From NCBI RefSeq assembly GCF_001436045.1, contig NZ_AZER01000016.1:186001-250000 (forward strand): DNA of 64,000 bases, read 5' to 3'. This document shows, one piece after another, positions 45,074-54,170 of this stretch (within the stretch, counting starts at the first letter, position 1; each line of letters opens with the position of its first letter). The position numbers were made by a program, and so were the translations under genes. This DNA is from Limosilactobacillus frumenti DSM 13145. GTDB taxonomy: Bacteria; Bacillota; Bacilli; Lactobacillales; Lactobacillaceae. The notes beneath the pieces were generated by a model that worked only from the letters and a program-made list of their open reading frames with translations, made no database searches and was not told where the DNA came from.

Positions 45074-45784
45074 CTATAATTTCCGTAAGTCGTCTTCCAG
45101 GCCCGTCTTACTGTCGGTTTTGGCATCAACATTCTTAACAAACTTAGCAGGCACCCCGGCGACAACTGTGTGAGGAGCCACATCATGGGTAACAATTGCT
45201 CCTGCTGCAACCACGGCACCTTCACCAACGTGGCATCCTTCGATGACAACGGCATTGGCACCAATCAAGACATTATCGTCAATTCGCACTGGTTTAGCTG
45301 AAGCCGGTTCAACAACCCCAGCTAAGACAGTCCCCGCACCAATGTGGCAATGTTTACCAACAATGGCACGACCGCCGAGAATGGCTCCCATATCAATCAT
45401 GGAGCCTTCACCGATTTCGGCACCAATATTAATGGTGGCCCCCATCATAATCACAGCATTGTCACCGATCAGAACTTGGTCACGAATGGTTGCGCCAGGT
45501 TCAATCCGTGCATTGATGTTCTTCAGGTCCAACAAAGGAACAGCGGAGTTACGAGCATCATTTTCAATATGGTAATCATCAATTAATGCAGCATTGTCCT
45601 TTAAGAGTGGTTGAACTTGCTTCCAATCGCCAAAGATTACACCGGTCTGATCATTAACAAAGGTTTGCACATCAGCAGGGAAATGAATTTGATTTAACTT
45701 ACCCTTGAGAAAGACCTTAACCGGGGTCTTCTTAGGAGCGTTACCGATGTATTTAATAATTTCTTGGGCATCTAATTTTGCCAT
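45074..45784 (-). CDS. dapH: Tetrahydrodipicolinate N-acetyltransferase
   Basis: 236 residues from ATG 45784; the longer frame lies within lysA. The N-terminal helical domain ([20 protein letters not shown]) is typical of the acetyl (not succinyl) enzyme. A left-handed beta-helix of hexapeptide repeats covers about 90-210 ([20 protein letters not shown] and so on). It acetylates the ring-opened substrate, so lysine synthesis here uses the N-acetyl route. Confidence 0.95.
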   Translation of the reverse strand: MAKLDAQEIIKYIGNAPKKTPVKVFLKGKLNQIHFPADVQTFVNDQTGVIFGDWKQVQPLLKDNAALIDDYHIENDARNSAVPLLDLKNINARIEPGATIRDQVLIGDNAVIMMGATINIGAEIGEGSMIDMGAILGGRAIVGKHCHIGAGTVLAGVVEPASAKPVRIDDNVLIGANAVVIEGCHVGEGAVVAAGAIVTHDVAPHTVVAGVPAKFVKNVDAKTDSKTGLEDDLRKL

Positions 45785-45815
45785 TACAATCGCTTCTTTC
45801 TTCTTATATATAATG

Positions 45816-47129
45816 TTAATTTTCGTTGTAGGGGAGGTCGAGAGATACAAGGTCGTCTAACGATTCCCGTTTGATTACTAATTGAGCTTGGCCATTTTCG
45901 ACAAAGACCACTGCTGGCCGCGGGTTCCGGTTGTAGTTAGATGCCATGGAATAGCCATAGGCTCCCGTATCTAACATTGCGAGAACATCGCCCGGCTTCG
46001 TTGCTGGTAATGCTTGGTCCTGCGCCAGAATATCACCGGATTCACAGTACTTTCCGGCGATCCGCACGTGTTCCGTCAATGGCGCTGCCGGATTAGAAGC
46101 AAGCACCGTTTCGTATTTTGCTTGGTAAAGGGCCGGCCGAATGTTGTCACCCATTCCCCCATCAACTGCCAGGTACGGTTTCAATCCTGGAACGTCCTTG
46201 CGTGAGCCAACCGTGTACAGGTTGTAACCAGCCGGACCAACAATGGAACGGCCTGGTTCAATCCAAATTGCCGGTGTCTTCAGGTTTAAGTTAGTAGCTT
46301 CTTGTTTGATTGCCTTGATGATGGCATCCACAAACTCTTCCGGCTTCAGTGGGTGATCGTCTTTCGTATAACGAATACCAAACCCACCACCAACGTTAAC
46401 TACTTCAGCTTCATAGTCGAAGTCATGCTTCCAATGAGCGGCAACCTCCATCAACTTCTTTGCCACTCCTTCAAAACCAGCTAGTTCGAAAATCTGTGAA
46501 CCAATGTGGGCGTGAAGGCCACGCATCTTCATCCGCGGATTAGCGAGTACCTTTTGGAGAGCTTCATCCGCTTGTCCGGAGCCCAGATCAAAGCCAAACT
46601 TAGAATCAACCTGCCCGGTTTGAATGTACTTATTAGTATGGGCAGAAATCCCCGGGGTGATCCGGAGCATGACGTCAATGGAACTATTCTTGGCAGTTAA
46701 CACTTCATTTAATAGGTCAATTTCGTGGAAGTTATCCAGCATGATCGTCCCCACGTGATGGTCAACAGCCATTTCCAATTCCTGCCGCGACTTGTTGTTG
46801 CCATGGAAACTAACATCTTCCATTGGGAAACCGGCCTTGAGTGCCGTATAAAGTTCCCCTGCTGATACGACATCGACATGCGCACCTTCTGTAGCAGCAA
46901 CCTGATACATCGCTACTGCCGCGAATGCCTTACTAGCATATGAAACAGCATAATCAACGTGATTTTCTTCAAAAACGTGCCGAAAGGCTTGAATTTGATG
47001 ACGAATCCTGCTGACATCATAGACCACTAGAGGCGTGCCAAACCGGTGAGCCAGTTCGATGCTATCCACCCCACCAATTTGTAAATGGCCAGCTTCGTTA
47101 ATGTCCGCAGCGGTTAATTGTTCATTCAT
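45816..47129 (-). CDS. lysA: Diaminopimelate decarboxylase
   Basis: 437 residues. PLP lysine in [13 protein letters not shown] near 67, HxGSQ in [11 protein letters not shown] near 200, the GGGFG phosphate loop near 242, and the C-terminal [10 protein letters not shown] with catalytic Cys near 360. It converts meso-DAP to lysine. It is the first gene of the operon, directly behind the lysine riboswitch. No DAP epimerase gene lies inside the operon; dapF is on the other strand at 50441. Confidence 0.96.
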   Translation of the reverse strand: MNEQLTAADINEAGHLQIGGVDSIELAHRFGTPLVVYDVSRIRHQIQAFRHVFEENHVDYAVSYASKAFAAVAMYQVAATEGAHVDVVSAGELYTALKAGFPMEDVSFHGNNKSRQELEMAVDHHVGTIMLDNFHEIDLLNEVLTAKNSSIDVMLRITPGISAHTNKYIQTGQVDSKFGFDLGSGQADEALQKVLANPRMKMRGLHAHIGSQIFELAGFEGVAKKLMEVAAHWKHDFDYEAEVVNVGGGFGIRYTKDDHPLKPEEFVDAIIKAIKQEATNLNLKTPAIWIEPGRSIVGPAGYNLYTVGSRKDVPGLKPYLAVDGGMGDNIRPALYQAKYETVLASNPAAPLTEHVRIAGKYCESGDILAQDQALPATKPGDVLAMLDTGAYGYSMASNYNRNPRPAVVFVENGQAQLVIKRESLDDLVSLDLPYNEN

Positions 47130-47171
47130 TCCAATTCCTCCAAACTAATCACGGGGCAACGCTAATAAAAA

Positions 47172-47400
47172 ATCCACTATTTGCGCGAAACAAACAGTGG
47201 ATGCATTTCAAATATCCGTTCTGATTTGTCGATAGCGCACCGCAGGCTGTTATTGTCCTGCGACAGTCCGTGAGTTATTCACCCACGCCCCAGCTACCTA
47301 GTCGGGCCAAACTAGACGCTTCGGCAACCGCCCTGTTCCGCTGACTTCCCGGCCTGGCCAAGCTCCATCAGTTTACTTGTGTTGGTTGCGCCTCTTCGAT
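47172..47400 (-). promoter_or_regulatory. Lysine riboswitch (L-box) with intrinsic terminator
   Basis: The minus-strand aptamer runs from about 47400 to 47231. It begins GAAGAGGCGCAACC, carries AAGTAAACTGATGG, GGCGGTTGCCGAAG and GTAGCTGGGG, and closes with GCGGTGCGCTATC, all matching the conserved L-box boxes. After about 30 bases a terminator follows: ATCCACT / AGTGGAT (47172-47178 with 47196-47202), inner TTTG/CAAA, and a T-run. Lysine binding favours the terminator and turns off lysA-dapH-dapL-dapA-dapB-patA-asd. This class is established; assignment is from consensus reading. Confidence 0.93.
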
Positions 47401-47408
47401 TTATGAAT

Positions 47409-47437
47409 ATGATAGAAAAACTATATGAGAATGTCAA
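47409..47437 (-). promoter_or_regulatory. Promoter of the lysine operon
   Basis: Minus strand TTGACA (47432-47437), a 17-base spacer, TATCAT (47409-47414). The transcript would begin near 47402, just before the aptamer. Confidence 0.8.
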
Positions 47438-47588
47438 GCTCATTCCTTAACTTTTCTAATTTTGATCTCATCTTATTTATTCAATTAATTGAATACCCAA
47501 CTTAATGCCCTCATGACAGTCGAATGTGATACACTATCAGGCATAGGTCTTTTACAACTAAATATTTTGACGGAGGATTTAGAAAAAC

Positions 47589-48902
47589 ATGGATACTTTA
47601 AATCGAGTTTTTCATCTTGAGGATGCTCATACCACTGTCAAACGGGAGTTAATCGCCGCATTAACCACCTTTGTCAGCCTCTCCTACATCCTATTTGTTA
47701 ACCCTAACATTTTGCATGCGGCAGGAATTGACAAAGGTGCAGCCTTCACGGTGACCGCTGTTGCGACCGCCGTGGGATGTTTCTTAATGGGATTCATTGC
47801 CAACTACCCAGTCGCCCTGGCTCCAACATTAGGGTCGGCCGCCTTTTTTGCCTACAACGTTGTTATTGGGATGCACATTAATTGGCAAACGGCGCTGGCC
47901 GCAGTCCTCGTGGCTTCGTTCCTGTTCATTTTGATCACTGTCTTGAAGCTCCGGGAAATGGTGGTCAACGCCATCCCAGCGGATATGAAGTACGCAATTT
48001 CGGCGGGAATTGGATTATTCATCGCGTTCATCGGTTTACAAAACGGTAAGCTGATCGTGAATAATTCATCATCCCTCGTTGGCCTGGGTTCATTTAATAA
48101 TTCCCAAGTCTGGATCACTTTGTTCGGGTTAGTCTTAACCATTATTCTAATGGCAGCCCGGGTTCCCGGTTCCATCTTTATTGGGATGATTGTGACCGCC
48201 ATCTTTGGCATTATTATTGGTCAAATTCCAATGCCCCACAATATCATCTCCGGGGCACCAAGTATGGCACCAACATTTGGTCATGCTGCATTCCACATTG
48301 CGGATATTAACACCCCGCAATTATTCATGGTTGTGTTAACCTTCTTGCTGGTCACCTTCTTTGATACCGCTGGAACGCTGATCGGGATGAGCCAACAGGC
48401 AGGGATGGTTGACAAAAACGGTAAGATTCCGGGAATTGGTCGCGCCTTCCTCTCCGATTCACTCGCAATGGTGGAAGGGGCACTGATGGGAACCGCTCCC
48501 CTGGGGACTTCCGTGGAATCAAGTGCCGGGATTGCCATGGGTGGTCGAACTGGTTTAACCGCCATCTTTGTCGGAATCTTCTTCTTGATCTCCATGATCT
48601 TTAGTCCATTGTTGGCGGTGATCCCCACAACAGTCACGGCTCCAGCGTTGGTGATCGTGGGGGTACTGATGGCCGGTAACCTGAAGTACATTAATTGGGA
48701 CCACTTCGAAGTTGCCCTGCCTGCTTTCCTAACCGTGGTCGGAATGTCCCTTACCTATTCGATTTCGGATGGGTTAGCTTTGGGGATGATTGCCTACCCA
48801 ATCACGATGATTGCGGCTCGGCGTCACAAGGAAGTCTCACCGATGATGTATGTGCTCTTCTTCATCTTCATCATTTTCTTCCTGATCACAAACATGAAAT
48901 AA
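47589..48902 (+). CDS. NCS2-family purine permease (hypoxanthine/guanine or adenine)
   Basis: 437 residues with about 12-14 membrane segments. The start HLEDAHTTVKRELIAALTTFVSLSYILFVNP is the AzgA/PbuG signature of the NCS2 COG2252 group; FDTAGTLIGMSQQAGM near 257 is the family motif. Such permeases take up adenine, guanine or hypoxanthine. It lies in the gap between the lysine operon and lysC but is not linked to lysine metabolism. Monocistronic with a terminator. Confidence 0.92.
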   Translation: MDTLNRVFHLEDAHTTVKRELIAALTTFVSLSYILFVNPNILHAAGIDKGAAFTVTAVATAVGCFLMGFIANYPVALAPTLGSAAFFAYNVVIGMHINWQTALAAVLVASFLFILITVLKLREMVVNAIPADMKYAISAGIGLFIAFIGLQNGKLIVNNSSSLVGLGSFNNSQVWITLFGLVLTIILMAARVPGSIFIGMIVTAIFGIIIGQIPMPHNIISGAPSMAPTFGHAAFHIADINTPQLFMVVLTFLLVTFFDTAGTLIGMSQQAGMVDKNGKIPGIGRAFLSDSLAMVEGALMGTAPLGTSVESSAGIAMGGRTGLTAIFVGIFFLISMIFSPLLAVIPTTVTAPALVIVGVLMAGNLKYINWDHFEVALPAFLTVVGMSLTYSISDGLALGMIAYPITMIAARRHKEVSPMMYVLFFIFIIFFLITNMK

Positions 48903-48910
48903 GTTATTTT

Positions 48911-48940
48911 GCCAGTCTATGAAAGGCTGGCTTTTTCTTT
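48911..48940 (+). terminator. Intrinsic terminator after the NCS2 permease
   Basis: GCCAG / CTGGC with an 11-base loop followed by TTTTTCTTT, eight bases after the stop. Confidence 0.75.
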
Positions 48941-49069
48941 AAAATTTTTTGTCTGCCTATCATTGCACTTACTTATTCAAGGATTAGTCCTTTGCATAAT
49001 TATTAATCCATGTTAGAATTCGATTAAAATGTTATGGGAGAATCCCATTAAGTGAGAAGGAGAATTGGA

Positions 49070-50428
49070 ATGAAGGTTGTAAAATTTGGTGGTTCATCCT
49101 TAGCCGATGGGCCTGAATATGAACACGCGATTAATATTATTACGGCAGATCCAGAACGTCGGGTTGCTGTCACCTCGGCACCGGGCAAGCGGCATGATGG
49201 TGACATTAAGGTTACTGACCTCTTAATTAAGTATGCGAAAGCAGTCATTAATGATGAAGATACTAATACACTGGTCAGTCAGATCTTTAATCGCTACCAA
49301 GCGATTGCGGATTATTTCCACTTACCCGCTGATCAGCTAGCATCCATCAAAGGGCGGCTGTTAGCCCTCCCTAAACAGGACTATCCAAATGATCATTACT
49401 TGATGGCAGCTTTTAAGGCCCATGGCGAACGGTTAAATGCGGAACTGATGGCCCTCGTATTAAATCACCTTGGACATAATGCCCGCTTAGTAACGCCGGA
49501 AGAAGCAGGTATTCGGGTAACTGGTACTCCTAACAATGCCAGTGTCTCCCCTGAAACGTATGCATTACTAGACCGCTTGACTTATGCGGATAATGAATTA
49601 CTAGTCTTCCCAGGCTTCTACGGCATTACAATGGCTGGCCACATTGCAACCTTCTCGCGGGGCGGTTCTGACATTACAGGTGCCATTTTAGCCCGTGGGT
49701 TACACGCTGATATGTATGAGAACTTTACTGACGTAGATGCTATTTACTCTGCGAACCCGAACGTGATTGACCATCCCCAACCAATCAGTAAGATGACTTA
49801 TCGGGAAATGCGTGAATTATCCTACGCTGGTTTTTCCGTCTTTCATGACGAAGCATTAATTCCAGCGATTCAAGGAAACGTGCCAATTAATGTGAAAAAC
49901 ACTAATCACCCAGAAAAGCCGGGTACCCTGATCGTCCCAGATCAATCATTCCAACCAACAGATATCATTACCGGGATCGTCTCTGGTAAGCACTTTGGCG
50001 CGATTTACTTACACAAGTACCTCTTGAACAAGCAATCAGGCTTTACTTTGCGTATTTTACAAATCTTGGCGCGGCACCACGTATCCTATGAACATATGCC
50101 ATCCGGGATTGATGATATTACGATCATCCTAGATAAAAACCAGATCAATGATTCGTTAATTGATACCATTTGCAATGAGATTCAAAAAGAAATCAACCCC
50201 GACCGTCTTGAATGGATTAACAATTACGCCATTATCATGGTAGTTGGTGAAGGGATGAAGAACCGGACAGGTGTCATCAATGATATTTTGAGTCCATTAG
50301 CTGAAAAGCACATTGCTGTCCCGATGATTAACCAAGGGGCTTCCCGCATTGCCATCATGATTGGCACTTACAATGAAGATGCTGATGCGGCAGTTGCTGC
50401 CATTTATCACCGCTTCTTCGCAAACTAA
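49070..50428 (+). CDS. lysC: Aspartate kinase
   Basis: 452 residues from ATG 49070 after AGAAGGAG. The start KVVKFGGSSLADG holds the catalytic lysine and glycine loop; the middle FSRGGSDITGAILARG near 200 and the YSANPNVI near 231 are also typical. The C-terminal third has two ACT-type parts (FTLRILQILARH, YAIIMVVGEGMKN), so feedback control by lysine or threonine is likely. It catalyses the first step of the aspartate family. It leads a two-gene unit with dapF, 12 bases apart. Confidence 0.94.
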   Translation: MKVVKFGGSSLADGPEYEHAINIITADPERRVAVTSAPGKRHDGDIKVTDLLIKYAKAVINDEDTNTLVSQIFNRYQAIADYFHLPADQLASIKGRLLALPKQDYPNDHYLMAAFKAHGERLNAELMALVLNHLGHNARLVTPEEAGIRVTGTPNNASVSPETYALLDRLTYADNELLVFPGFYGITMAGHIATFSRGGSDITGAILARGLHADMYENFTDVDAIYSANPNVIDHPQPISKMTYREMRELSYAGFSVFHDEALIPAIQGNVPINVKNTNHPEKPGTLIVPDQSFQPTDIITGIVSGKHFGAIYLHKYLLNKQSGFTLRILQILARHHVSYEHMPSGIDDITIILDKNQINDSLIDTICNEIQKEINPDRLEWINNYAIIMVVGEGMKNRTGVINDILSPLAEKHIAVPMINQGASRIAIMIGTYNEDADAAVAAIYHRFFAN

Positions 50429-50440
50429 GGAGGATTTACC

Positions 50441-51439
50441 ATGACCGAATTATTAAAGGTCCACGGCTCACAAAACGCCTTTTTCATTCTGGACCAAACG
50501 ACATTAGATCAACCATTAACTGACCCGGAACTCGTTAAATTAACCCAGCAAATTACGGATAATGAACATGGCTTGCTGGGTGGCGCGGATGGCGTCTTAG
50601 TGGTAAACAAACCAGTGCGTCCCGGTGCCCAAGCCCAAATGCGGGTGATTAATGCGGACGGCAGCGAAGCTTCCATGTGTGGCAACGGCTTACGAACCGT
50701 TGCCCGGTACGTTGCTGCCCGGGACGGTCTGGACTCATTTAAAGTTGATACCATGAACGCCAGTCTCCGGGTGCGGCGCCAACCAGACTTGGCATCTGGT
50801 ATTCCCGCATTTGCGGTCGAAATCTCACCAGTAAAGTTTAACCGTCAAGCACTACCGTTCGAGAATCTTGGTCGTGAGCGAATTATCGACGAGTTTGTCC
50901 CGGAACTCGCACCACGTCTGCGGGTCACCACCATTGCAGTTCCTAATCCCCATCTAATTAGCTTTGTGAACGATAAAAGTGAGTTGTCCGATGAATTCAT
51001 GGGCAACTTGGGAAAATGGTTAAACGGTGATAACCCCTACTTCACTGATGGCGTCAATATTAACTTTGCCAAGATCTTAGGCCGCAACCAATTATTTGTG
51101 CGGACCTTTGAACGTGGCGTTGGTTTCACAAATGCCTGTGGGACAGGAATGTCCGCTACCTCACTGGCCTTTGCTTTGACGCACCCAGATCAAGGTGACT
51201 TTGACCAACCAATCGATGTCTTCAATCCTGGTGGGAAGGTCCGGACAATTGTTCACCATCAAGACCATGCCTATTGGATTGAACTGATTGGTAACGCAAC
51301 CTTCACCTACCAAATCGAAGTTGACGAAAGTGCCCTCCATCAGGCAAAAGTCATGGCAGATAACGCTGATGTAACGGCAACTGGTGAGCAAGAAGCTTAT
51401 TTGAAATTCGTCGATGAATTACCAAAAGTGGAATTATAA
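50441..51439 (+). CDS. dapF: Diaminopimelate epimerase
   Basis: 332 residues, longer than the usual 270-280 by a C-terminal extension after about residue 290. The two catalytic cysteines lie in ASMCGNGLRTVARY near 79 and NACGTGMSATSL near 231. It converts LL-DAP to meso-DAP for peptidoglycan and lysine. Start follows AAGGAGGA. With it the whole pathway from aspartate is present in this window. Confidence 0.95.
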   Translation: MTELLKVHGSQNAFFILDQTTLDQPLTDPELVKLTQQITDNEHGLLGGADGVLVVNKPVRPGAQAQMRVINADGSEASMCGNGLRTVARYVAARDGLDSFKVDTMNASLRVRRQPDLASGIPAFAVEISPVKFNRQALPFENLGRERIIDEFVPELAPRLRVTTIAVPNPHLISFVNDKSELSDEFMGNLGKWLNGDNPYFTDGVNINFAKILGRNQLFVRTFERGVGFTNACGTGMSATSLAFALTHPDQGDFDQPIDVFNPGGKVRTIVHHQDHAYWIELIGNATFTYQIEVDESALHQAKVMADNADVTATGEQEAYLKFVDELPKVEL

Positions 51440-51444
51440 AAATA

Positions 51445-51491
51445 AATAATCGTTATAGGAATCGCAGTTAGTTTCTATAGCGATTATTTTT
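51445..51491 (+). terminator. Intrinsic terminator after dapF
   Basis: AATAATCG, TATAG and GAA arms pair with TTTC, TATAG-region and CGATTATT, followed by TTTTTG. An imperfect but long stem. Confidence 0.75.
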
Positions 51492-51562
51492 GTTAAAAGC
51501 TTAACATGATAAAATAAAAGTGGTTCTTGTTTCTTTACGTTTAGAAAGCGAGTGATTTTGTC

Positions 51563-52654
51563 ATGAAAATTAACGCAACGATTGCATCACAAAAGGGTCA
51601 ACCAATCGAAGTTGAAACGGTTGAACTAGATGCTCCTAAAGCCAATGAAGTTTTAATTAAGACGGTTGCAACTGGAATTTGCCACACCGACATTGCTGGT
51701 CGTGATATGGGAATGGCTCCCTATCCTGTTGCCTTGGGTCATGAAGGTGCTGGTATTGTCGAAAAGGTTGGTTCCGGTGTTTCGACTGTAAAACCAGGTG
51801 ACCACGTCGTCGTTTCATTTGGGTATTGTGGTCACTGCGAGCACTGTCTGTCAGGGCATCCAGCATTATGTGATCATTTGAATGAACTTTGCTTCGGTGG
51901 CACTAACTATGATGGCACGCATCGAATTCATACAATTGATGGTCACAATATCAATACTTTCTTTGGTCAGTCATCATTAGCTGATCATATTGTGGCAGAC
52001 ATCCATAATGTTGTTAAAGTAGACCCAACAGTTGACCTGAAGTATCTTGGCCCTCTCGGCTGTGGGTTCCAAACCGGTGCCGGGACGGTTATCAATGGTG
52101 TTAAACCGGAATTTGGGAGTTCAATTGTCGTCGCTGGTGCAGGTGGTGTTGGTCTGGCTGCTTTAATGGCTGCCCACCTCTATAATCCGTTCCATCTAAT
52201 CATTCTTGACCGTAATGACAACAAACTGGCATTAGCAAAAGAATTAGGTGCAACCGATACCATTAACACTTCGCAAGTAAATGATGTTGCAGCAGCAATC
52301 AAAGAGATTGTCCCAAACGGTCCAGATTATGCGGTGGATTCAACTGGTTATACACCATTAATCAAGTCACAACTGGCTTCGCTCAAGCCTGGCGGTAAAC
52401 TTTATTTGATCGGGATTGCTGGACCACTTGACTTGACCGGGATGGACATCATGGGTGAATCAAAACAAGTGATCGGTTTAATTGAAGGGGATGCAGTTCC
52501 ACAACTATTTATCAATAAATTAGTTAGCTACTACCAACAAGGTAAATTCCCAATTGATAAGTTAATGAAGTTCTACCAGTTCAAAGATATTAAGCAAGCA
52601 TTTAATGATTTTGAAAATGGTAAAGTGGTCAAGCCAGTAATCATCTTTGATTAA
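51563..52654 (+). CDS. Zinc-dependent alcohol dehydrogenase (MDR, aryl-alcohol type)
   Basis: 363 residues. Catalytic zinc ligands are in TGICHTDIAG near 36 and GHEGAGIVEKVG near 60. The structural-zinc cysteines form CGHCEHCLSGHPALC near 90-104. The Rossmann motif is GAGGVGLAALMAA near 191, and Asp in IILDRND selects NAD. The C-terminal half resembles benzyl/aryl-alcohol dehydrogenases. The true substrate is unknown. Monocistronic. Confidence 0.9.
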   Translation: MKINATIASQKGQPIEVETVELDAPKANEVLIKTVATGICHTDIAGRDMGMAPYPVALGHEGAGIVEKVGSGVSTVKPGDHVVVSFGYCGHCEHCLSGHPALCDHLNELCFGGTNYDGTHRIHTIDGHNINTFFGQSSLADHIVADIHNVVKVDPTVDLKYLGPLGCGFQTGAGTVINGVKPEFGSSIVVAGAGGVGLAALMAAHLYNPFHLIILDRNDNKLALAKELGATDTINTSQVNDVAAAIKEIVPNGPDYAVDSTGYTPLIKSQLASLKPGGKLYLIGIAGPLDLTGMDIMGESKQVIGLIEGDAVPQLFINKLVSYYQQGKFPIDKLMKFYQFKDIKQAFNDFENGKVVKPVIIFD

Positions 52655-52758
52655 TGGCTATACAGATATAAATCACCGACTTAGATTATTTCTTAAACCG
52701 TCGAGAATACTACGTTAGACCTACTTCGTAATAATTTCGACAAATAAGCATTAAGCGC

Positions 52759-52882
52759 TTTACATTCGTTAGGATCCCGCGATATAATAAAGACGTTATA
52801 AAAAGTTCTAGGATCCAGTGATTCAAATTCTAATTCTAGATAAATAAAGGGAGTTCTTGGTTATTCAGGAACTCCCTTTACT
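52759..52882 (+). ncRNA. Candidate small RNA in a long intergenic gap
   Basis: In the 662-base gap, TTTACA (52759-52764), an 18-base spacer and TATAAT (52783-52788) form a good promoter. About 60 bases after the expected start comes a hairpin AAAGGGAGTTC / GAACTCCCTTT (52846-52856 with 52869-52879). No ORF with a ribosome site lies between. The unit would give an RNA of about 85 bases. The hairpin could simply terminate the preceding dehydrogenase, and its T-run is short. The rest of 52655-53002 shows nothing else. Confidence 0.35.
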
Positions 52883-53002
52883 ATTGGGACTTATTCAATT
52901 TATCTTTATCAGCTTAAACAAAGCGCTCATCTATGTTACTTTGCTACATATTTGTCAAAACATTTTTGCGCACTAAGTAGTTTCTAGTTTTTATTTGCGT
53001 TT

Positions 53003-53173
53003 TCAAACATCTAATTTAATATCTAATTCTGGTAAAATACGACGCAGTAATTCCAGACAAATATCCTGATTCTCCATCACTATCCCGAACATTGTGTCGT
53101 CTTTAATTGTCAGGCTTTGCCATTTTTCCTCAAGCTGAGCAATATTTTTCGCTCGATGATCAATTGTGACCAT
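53003..53173 (-). CDS. Small Rpn-like ORF (N-terminal part of a PD-(D/E)XK transposase-family protein)
   Basis: 56 codons from ATG 53173, preceded by AGGAGGAGATGACC, a strong ribosome site. The product contains KDDTMFGIVMENQDICLELL followed by RRILPEL, which matches the N-terminus of Rpn/YhgA-type PD-(D/E)XK nuclease-transposase proteins, but it stops before the catalytic D-ExK region. So it is a truncated copy or a stand-alone remnant. Known Rpn genes can also encode short internal products; this one is N-terminal. Confidence 0.6.
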   Translation of the reverse strand: MVTIDHRAKNIAQLEEKWQSLTIKDDTMFGIVMENQDICLELLRRILPELDIKLDV

Positions 53174-53316
53174 GGTCATCTCCTCCTACTGGTTGGCCTA
53201 ATATATATAAACGAAAAAATGAACGCATCACACTAATTTTAAGTTAACTTAAATGTCAGCGATAAATTAATTAGCTTACAATATAATCATTATCATCAGA
53301 GAAAGGAGCCTTCTAA

Positions 53317-54120
53317 TTGACCAAGAAAAAGCGGCAACAACACAGACTAATCATCATCTTTAGTTGTGTCATCCTGGCAATCGTATTTGCAGTGGTGTTT
53401 AGTTTTACTCATTTACGAGAAAACCAACCTGTCCATTATGTCACCGTTAGTCAACTGAATCAGACGACCTTTAACCATTCAGGTTGGTACTATGATGGTC
53501 GAAACTGGGCTTACGTCAGGAATAGACACAAGGTCACTGGCTCACTGACAATTAACGGTGTTCATTATCGGTTTAATCATAATGGAATCCAAGAATTGCC
53601 TTACCAGGTCAATTACCAATACGAACTGAGCCCAAATCAAGGTTCTAACCAACAAGCGTATTCTTCTTATATTATTTTGCATGATGTGGGCTCTAACTCG
53701 AATGGCCAGCAAGCAGCGGCTTATATGCAACGAACTGCCAATTCGAATCAAGCATACGCTAACTTTGTGGTTGGAGATGGCGGCGTAGTTTATCAGATTA
53801 AGCAACCCGGAACCGTTTCCTGGGGTGCCGGTATTGAAGCAAATAATAATGCGCCAGTCCAGATTGAACTAGCGCATACAAATAATGATGAAACTTTTCA
53901 AAAAGATTATCAGGCTTATGTTGCTTTAGCAAGGGATTTGGCAGGTAAATATAACATCCCCCTCACCCTTGACCAAGGTGGTCGTGGCACCCGTGGAATC
54001 AAATCACATCTGTGGGTCACCCAACACCTCTGGGGTGATCACCACGACCCATATGAGTATTTGCAAAAGTTTGGGGTTACAAAGTCAAGATTGGAAAGTG
54101 ATTTAAAAAGTGGATTTTAG
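53317..54120 (+). CDS. Secreted N-acetylmuramoyl-L-alanine amidase (Amidase_2/PGRP type)
   Basis: 267 residues from TTG 53317, eight bases after GAAAGGAG. A basic start and hydrophobic stretch (about 8-28) act as signal anchor. Residues 45-88 (WYYDGRNWAYVRNRHKVTG) look like an aromatic-rich wall-binding repeat. The amidase domain spans about 105-255: zinc ligand His in ILHDVGS near 127 and a His-rich end SHLWVTQHLWGDHHDPYEY near 229-247. It would cut the bond between MurNAc and L-Ala in peptidoglycan. Monocistronic, with a terminator seven bases after the stop. Confidence 0.87.
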   Translation: MTKKKRQQHRLIIIFSCVILAIVFAVVFSFTHLRENQPVHYVTVSQLNQTTFNHSGWYYDGRNWAYVRNRHKVTGSLTINGVHYRFNHNGIQELPYQVNYQYELSPNQGSNQQAYSSYIILHDVGSNSNGQQAAAYMQRTANSNQAYANFVVGDGGVVYQIKQPGTVSWGAGIEANNNAPVQIELAHTNNDETFQKDYQAYVALARDLAGKYNIPLTLDQGGRGTRGIKSHLWVTQHLWGDHHDPYEYLQKFGVTKSRLESDLKSGF

Positions 54121-54126
54121 TCAATT

Positions 54127-54162
54127 AAACAGAAGATGATGGAATTCATCGGCTTCTGTTTT
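54127..54162. terminator. Intrinsic terminator between convergent genes
   Basis: AAACAGAAG / CTTCTGTTT with inner GATG/CATC pairs and TTTT, between the amidase and the dehydrogenase. Confidence 0.75.
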
Positions 54163-54170
54163 ACTTATTA

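Noticed and set aside
52749-52765. Possible cre site ATTAAGCGCTTTACA after the dehydrogenase
   Set aside because: The right half is out of register by one base against TGWAANCGNTNWCA, and it lies downstream of the only gene it could control except the small RNA candidate.
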